Source: Oricola sp. (GTDB lineage: Bacteria > Pseudomonadota > Alphaproteobacteria > Rhizobiales > Rhizobiaceae). From it: DNA of 64,000 bases. Of this stretch, positions 60,271-64,000 are shown in pieces. The position numbers and the translations under genes were made by a program. The DNA is taken from assembly GCF_022763245.1 (NCBI RefSeq), contig NZ_JALEGV010000012.1, forward strand, positions 1 through 64,000, written 5' to 3'. Under the pieces are notes generated by a model, which saw nothing but the letters and a program-made list of their open reading frames with translations, made no database searches and had not been told where the DNA came from. Within the stretch, counting starts at the first letter, position 1; each line of letters opens with the position of its first letter.

Positions 60271-61275
60271 TTACTGCAGCATGAAAGGCTCAGCCGGCAG
60301 AAAGGACGGGTCGAAATAGAGCGAAGCGTCCGGCTCGGTCTGGAACTCGTAGACCGACTTGGTCTGCTCGATGGACTTAGCCATGCGTTCGTCGTCGATG
60401 CCGCCGAGCCCGTTTTCCTTCACGTAGTCGGTCAGCACGTTGTCGGCGATCGACATCTCCAGGCGCTCGGTCTCAAGCGAGGCGTCGGCGGCCGGATTGC
60501 GCTTGGTCAGGTACTCGATCGCCGCTGCCGGGTCGGCGACGGCGTCCTTCCAGCCCATGGCCACGGCCTTGACGAAACCCTTGACCAGTTCCGGCTTTTC
60601 CTTGGCATAATCCGTGTTGACGAGGATGGCGTTGCCGTAGAGGGCGACGCCGTAATCCGTCATCAGAAGCACGGTCTGCTCTTCCAGCGGAATGCCGAGA
60701 CGCTTCAGGTTCAGGGTCGAGGAGAAGGAATAGCCCGTCACAGCGGCCACCTTGCCTTCGGCAAGCATCGGCTCGCGCGTCGGGAACCCGACCGGCTCGA
60801 CCGTGATCTTGTCCATGTCGAGATCGTTCTCGGCGGCGAAGATCGGGAACTGCGCCCATGCGCCGTCCGGCGGCGGCGCGCCCAGCACCTTGCCTTCCAG
60901 GTCCTTCGGCGCCTCGATGCCGAGATCCTTGCGGCCGACGACCGCGAAGGGCGGGCTGTCATAGATCATCATGATCGCGGTGACCGGCGCGCCGGGGTTC
61001 TGGTCGAGGAAGCGCATCAGCGAGTTGATGTCTGCCAGGCCGAACTTGTAGGCGCCGGTGGCGACTTTCGGGATGGCGTCGAGCGAGCCCGCGCCCTCGG
61101 CGATCTCCACGGACAGGCCCTCGGCTTCGAAATAGCCCTTGTCGATGGCGATGAGATAGGGCGCGGCCGGTCCCTCGAATTTCCAGTCGAGCGCATAGGA
61201 GACCTTCTCCTGCGCTCCGGCCTGCGAGACGGCGGCGGCCAGCACCGCGGCCGCCATGAAGAGTTTCTTGATCAC
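60271..61275 (-). CDS. ABC transporter substrate-binding protein (NMT1/THI5 class)
   Basis: 334 residues. Signal peptide MIKKLFMAAAVLAAAVSQAG, then the NMT1/THI5-like fold: VSYALDWKFEGPAAPYLIAI, KGYFEAEGLSVEIAEGAGSL, and GADINSL-like FGLADINSLMRFL. Periplasmic capture of a small ligand for the two downstream genes. WKFEGPAAPYL resembles binders of HMP or other N-heterocycles, but this is not certain. First gene of the operon; a dyad lies about 62 bp upstream. Confidence 0.92.
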   Translation of the reverse strand: MIKKLFMAAAVLAAAVSQAGAQEKVSYALDWKFEGPAAPYLIAIDKGYFEAEGLSVEIAEGAGSLDAIPKVATGAYKFGLADINSLMRFLDQNPGAPVTAIMMIYDSPPFAVVGRKDLGIEAPKDLEGKVLGAPPPDGAWAQFPIFAAENDLDMDKITVEPVGFPTREPMLAEGKVAAVTGYSFSSTLNLKRLGIPLEEQTVLLMTDYGVALYGNAILVNTDYAKEKPELVKGFVKAVAMGWKDAVADPAAAIEYLTKRNPAADASLETERLEMSIADNVLTDYVKENGLGGIDDERMAKSIEQTKSVYEFQTEPDASLYFDPSFLPAEPFMLQ

Positions 61276-61336
61276 GTCGGTCTCCCTGGATCTGTCTTTG
61301 CACCATGATTGATGCTGCGGCGCACATCGAAGCTCA

Positions 61337-61353
61337 TGATCAATTTTTGATCA
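61337..61353. promoter_or_regulatory. Inverted repeat TGATCAA-TTT-TTGATCA
   Basis: The 7-bp arms are perfect and 62 bp upstream of the ABC importer's first ATG. The pattern suits a GntR- or LysR-size dimeric regulator. Confidence 0.5.
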
Positions 61354-61415
61354 AGTGGAAAATTTGCGCAATTTGTGCCCATAAAGTCGACATCGAGCAC
61401 CGCGGCGTGACGACG

Positions 61416-61595
61416 TCAGGCCTGATCGTCGCTTTCGCCTGCGTCGCTCTCGCCCGCGGCATTGAGGCCCTCCGGCCGCGAATCGGCGTCGCCGGCCCGC
61501 TTCGCGCGCGCCTGCGCCTTGCGCCGGGCCAGATTGGCGCGCAGTTGCTGCGCCAGCCTTTCTTCCCGATCGCTCTTGTCCGAAACCTTGGCCAT
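61416..61595 (-). CDS. Small charged protein, 59 residues
   Basis: Starts MAKVSDKSDREERLAQQLRA, continues NLARRKAQARAKRAGD, and ends in an acidic tail (ESDAGESDDQA). The LRxNLxRRKAQARxK pattern recurs in small alphaproteobacterial proteins by recollection. Highly charged, helical, with no membrane part. RBS is weak (CAGG only). It lies upstream of the ABC operon, on the same strand, 140 bp away. Confidence 0.65.
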   Translation of the reverse strand: MAKVSDKSDREERLAQQLRANLARRKAQARAKRAGDADSRPEGLNAAGESDAGESDDQA

Positions 61596-61750
61596 GCCTG
61601 AAGCTATGACGTATTTCGCGGCAACGGCAAAGCCCCGGCCAGAAGCCCGCCAATGGGCAAGGCTTGAACACGCAATGTGAATTGCCGGTGATTACGCCTT
61701 GCGCTCCCAAACCGCTTGTGGCAGAAGCCGGCCACGATTTTCCCGGACAC

Positions 61751-61825
61751 GCTGCCGTAGCTCAGGGGTAGAGCACTCCCTTGGTAAGGGAGAGGCCGAG
61801 AGTTCAAATCTCTCCGGCAGCACCA
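61751..61825 (+). tRNA. tRNA-Thr (anticodon GGT)
   Basis: Acceptor stem GCTGCCG / CGGCAGC, D-arm AGCTCAGGGGTAGAGC, anticodon stem CTCCC / GGGAG with loop TTGGTAA (anticodon GGT), T-loop GTTCAAATC, and an encoded CCA. 75 nt. The following 269 bp show no gene I can support. Confidence 0.97.
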
Positions 61826-62094
61826 TCCAGGGTCAGTGACCATCGGCCAGCGCTTCGGCGAACCGCCTGACCTTCGCACCGGGCATACCTCCACAGACCG
61901 ACATCCAGCGCGGATGCCCTGATTCGCCTGGAACACTGCTGTTTCACGACAGGTTCAGAGGCAATCCTCTTTTGCCGTGTCGATCAGGAGCCGGCGACGG
62001 AAGGTGCAGATCGCACCCGTGCGAGTTGCGTCACGGCGTCTGATCCTCCAACAATTCCAGTTGTTCCGATGGCTGATTCAACCCAAGGAGGAAA

Positions 62095-63033
62095 ATGCCG
62101 ACCATGAGACGGGCGAAGCATCCTCGATCGGTTGATGACGAGCGCACCTTCCTGGCCAGGCTGAGCCTCGCTGGCGTGATCGGATTCTTCGTGTTTCTCG
62201 TCGCGGTTGCGGCCGCCCTTTCGGTCGGCGTCATGGCTTTGCTGACCTTTCTGACTTCCGGCGGCATGCTGACGGATCCGATGACGCTGGCGGTCGACAG
62301 CTTCTATGCGATCCTGGGCGGCGAGATCAGCGAGACGTTCCGGCAGGTGCCCTACAGCCGGGCGATCGAGATACTTCTCAAGTTTTTATCCATCCTGCTG
62401 CCCAGTCTCCTGCTCGGCGCCGTCGTCTACAAGATGACGCGCCCGCGACGCCGGATGACCATCTTTCGCCAGACGATCAACCTGGATCCCGACACCGAAT
62501 CCCTGGAAGGCACGTTCTACATCGCGACGCGGTTGAGCGTTTACGACCTGCAGATCAACACCTACGCCCGATACTACAAGACCCATCTGGATGATGGCGC
62601 TCCGAACCCCTATCCCCTCAAGACCGTGCAACTGAGCCAGCGCACGATACCGCAGCCCTTCTCCTTCGTGCCGACGCGCGTGGCGGTTCCCGCTCGCGTC
62701 GCTCGAAGCGTCGAGGACTATGACGCCCTGGTCGAAAGCACAGCCCTCGCGAACGGCGAGGCGCCGAGCCTGTTGTTCCTCGTCGAGAACGATCGGGTCA
62801 GCCGGGTCCATGTCGACGGCGAGTCCATCGACCCGAGGCAAGGCGACACATGCCGCCTGAGCATCATCGTGTCGGGCGTCGTGCCCGAGGCGCAGTTCCA
62901 GCTCATCGAGACCGAGGGCTTCGATCTGAGACGGGACGTCAAGATCGAGGCCGCGCCCGAATTTCCGTCCGAGTTCCGGCCTGACAGGAAAACCTATGTC
63001 ACCACGAACTGGGATGCGTTCGGCGAACTCTGA
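62095..63033 (+). CDS. Two-span membrane protein, channel-like, unknown
   Basis: 312 residues. TM1 (about 26-54, VIGFFVFLVAVAAALSVGVM), a DSFYAILGGEISETF re-entrant-like segment and TM2 (ILLKFLSILLPSLLLGAVVY) give the two-span pore layout. The beta-rich cytoplasmic part (FRQTINLDPDTESLEGTFYI and onward) resembles the Kir cytosolic domain in length and position. The K+ filter TVGYG is absent, so it may be a degenerate channel or a look-alike. AGGAGG lies just before the ATG; ATG 62104 is nine bases later. It follows tRNA-Thr. Confidence 0.5.
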   Translation: MPTMRRAKHPRSVDDERTFLARLSLAGVIGFFVFLVAVAAALSVGVMALLTFLTSGGMLTDPMTLAVDSFYAILGGEISETFRQVPYSRAIEILLKFLSILLPSLLLGAVVYKMTRPRRRMTIFRQTINLDPDTESLEGTFYIATRLSVYDLQINTYARYYKTHLDDGAPNPYPLKTVQLSQRTIPQPFSFVPTRVAVPARVARSVEDYDALVESTALANGEAPSLLFLVENDRVSRVHVDGESIDPRQGDTCRLSIIVSGVVPEAQFQLIETEGFDLRRDVKIEAAPEFPSEFRPDRKTYVTTNWDAFGEL

Positions 63034-63206
63034 GAGACGCGCAGATTGGCCGGCCGGTGAAGTTCACCCGGGCCGCACCCGGCCCGGTCAGGGTATTGAA
63101 TCGCCCGGCCACCATCACATCTGCACATGCTAAGACCGGCCTCGGACGGAATGACGCGATTTCAACACGCTTGTCGATGAGATGGAAAGATCGGACGACA
63201 AATCGG

Positions 63207-64000
63207 ATGGTGCGAGACGTGATCAGCTGCGAGTGCCTCGAAAGGATCAGCGGGAGCCTGCCACAAGACAGGCTGGACGCCTGCGAGTACGAGGTCGTGT
63301 CCGAAACCCGGCTTGACGGGATGGCCCGGCTCGAAATCCGCTATTCCGTCGACGAGACGCTTGAAGTTCCGGCGACTGTCCTCCTGCCGGACCGTCGCGG
63401 CTTTCGGACGGCCGTCCTCGCCCTGCATCAGACCACCATACCCCAGGCGCTTGGCCGGCGCGAGGTCGTCGGGCCTGGCGGCCGGGAGGACATGCATTAC
63501 GGCCGTGAGCTCGCGATGCGGGGATTCGCGGTCATTGCACCGGACTACCCGCTCTTCGGCGACTATGAGATCGACTGGCGGCGGATCTACGACGAATTCG
63601 GCTATGAAAGCGTCACGGCCAAGGGCATCGCCAACCATGTGGTCGCGATGAATGTCTGCGCGGCGATGACGGAGGAGCCGCAATGCGATTTCGTGTCGAT
63701 CGGCCACTCGCTGGGGGGATCGAACAGCCTGTTCGTAGGCGCGCAAGACCCCAGGGTTGTCGCGTCTGTATCAAGCGCCGGCTTCGGCAGCTTCCATACA
63801 TACGCCGAAGCCTCGAAGACCGGCGACCTCACAGGTTGGGCCCGGGCCGACAAGTACATGCCGTTGATCGAAAGCCGTTTCGGCCTGTCCGCGGAGCGGC
63901 TGGGGTTTGATTTCGACGAGATTCTGGCTTGCCACAACACCGGCAAGCTCTTCTTGAACGTCCCCGTCTTCGATGACGTGTTTCCGTTCGACCGTCAGAA
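63207..64000 (+). CDS. Alpha/beta hydrolase, 3' end outside the window
   Basis: Frame open from ATG 63207 (or ATG 63177) to the window end; at least 264 residues. TAVLALHQTTIPQALGR contains the LHxT oxyanion region, YGRELAMRGFAVIAPDYPLF the typical strand before the lid, and VSIGHSLGGSNSLFVGAQ the nucleophile elbow with Ser168. It looks like a dienelactone-hydrolase or acetyl-xylan-esterase-like fold. The catalytic Asp/His are beyond the visible part. No RBS of note. The 174-bp gap before it holds only a GC-rich hairpin near 63069-63086. Confidence 0.7.
   Translation, partial: MVRDVISCECLERISGSLPQDRLDACEYEVVSETRLDGMARLEIRYSVDETLEVPATVLLPDRRGFRTAVLALHQTTIPQALGRREVVGPGGREDMHYGRELAMRGFAVIAPDYPLFGDYEIDWRRIYDEFGYESVTAKGIANHVVAMNVCAAMTEEPQCDFVSIGHSLGGSNSLFVGAQDPRVVASVSSAGFGSFHTYAEASKTGDLTGWARADKYMPLIESRFGLSAERLGFDFDEILACHNTGKLFLNVPVFDDVFPFDRQ

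Noticed and set aside
59392-61308. 638-codon plus-strand frame
   Set aside because: Antisense to the ABC importer genes, which have all Walker motifs.
61276-61420. TPP or FMN riboswitch before the NMT1/THI5-like importer
   Set aside because: Looked for because the class can import thiamine or riboflavin precursors; no conserved riboswitch core is visible, only a dyad.
61604-61936. 110-codon minus-strand frame with RDLNSRPLPYQG
   Set aside because: This is the familiar spurious translation of a tRNA complement; tRNA-Thr lies at 61751-61825.

Overview
The window reads as chromosomal DNA of a high-GC alphaproteobacterium. Hyphomicrobiales (Rhizobiales) fits best. The grounds are a long FtsZ with a large disordered tail, a meso-diaminopimelate MurE, the order murA-DUF2948-hisD-UPF0262-infA-maf-yacG, DUF1127 and DUF2948 proteins, alphaproteobacterial-type RNase P RNA, and candidate FixK/FNR and GANTC sites. 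I see no insertion sequence, prophage, CRISPR array or rRNA. The genus cannot be told from the sequence alone.

Layout. Positions 1-8.9 kb hold accessory and metabolic genes: a truncated hypothetical gene, a 43-residue orphan protein with its own RBS and terminator, a TAXI-type periplasmic binding protein paired with a membrane coiled-coil protein, a class I amidotransferase, a DUF442 sulfurtransferase, isocitrate lyase, a secreted S41-like protein without the catalytic serine, and a PPK2 polyphosphate kinase behind a Pho-box-like site. Positions 8.9-13.2 kb hold a lipid kinase, a LuxR/LuxI quorum-sensing pair, and a small cluster around a perfect FNR/FixK box (DUF2189 membrane protein, a small membrane protein, a SCO copper chaperone). 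The luxI gene runs 116 bp into the 3' end of the convergent DUF2189 gene. Positions 13.3-19.4 kb hold a cation/proton antiporter with prmA, DUF1127, aminopeptidase P and azlCD.

Positions 19.4-45.9 kb are one unbroken minus-strand block of division and cell-wall genes: mraZ-rsmH-ftsL-ftsI-murE-murF-mraY-murD-ftsW-murG-murC-murB-(MATE exporter)-ddlB-ftsQ-ftsA-ftsZ-lpxC-bamD-recN-ligA. It makes lipid II, exports it to the septal machinery and carries on into outer-membrane assembly and DNA repair. Four TGGGA repeats at exact 10-bp spacing, the expected MraZ operator pattern, lie upstream of mraZ. Most genes overlap or are a few bases apart.

Positions 46.3-49.5 kb hold a cytochrome P450, rnpB, and the MsrPQ periplasmic methionine sulfoxide reductase. 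Positions 49.7-57.4 kb hold a lipoprotein histidine phosphatase and the murA...yacG housekeeping block, which carries a secreted protein with two caspase-like domains, only the second with an intact His/Cys dyad. Positions 57.7-61.6 kb hold a PepSY protein, a membrane-anchored LuxR-type regulator and a three-gene ABC importer of the NMT1/THI5 class with a candidate operator. After tRNA-Thr(GGT) come a two-helix channel-like protein and a truncated alpha/beta hydrolase; this end looks accessory.

The observations I rate highest are the tandem caspase gene inside a housekeeping operon, the MraZ repeat array, the FixK-box cluster with the luxI overlap, the Pho box at ppk2, and the rnpB promoter whose -10 element contains the msrQ stop codon.
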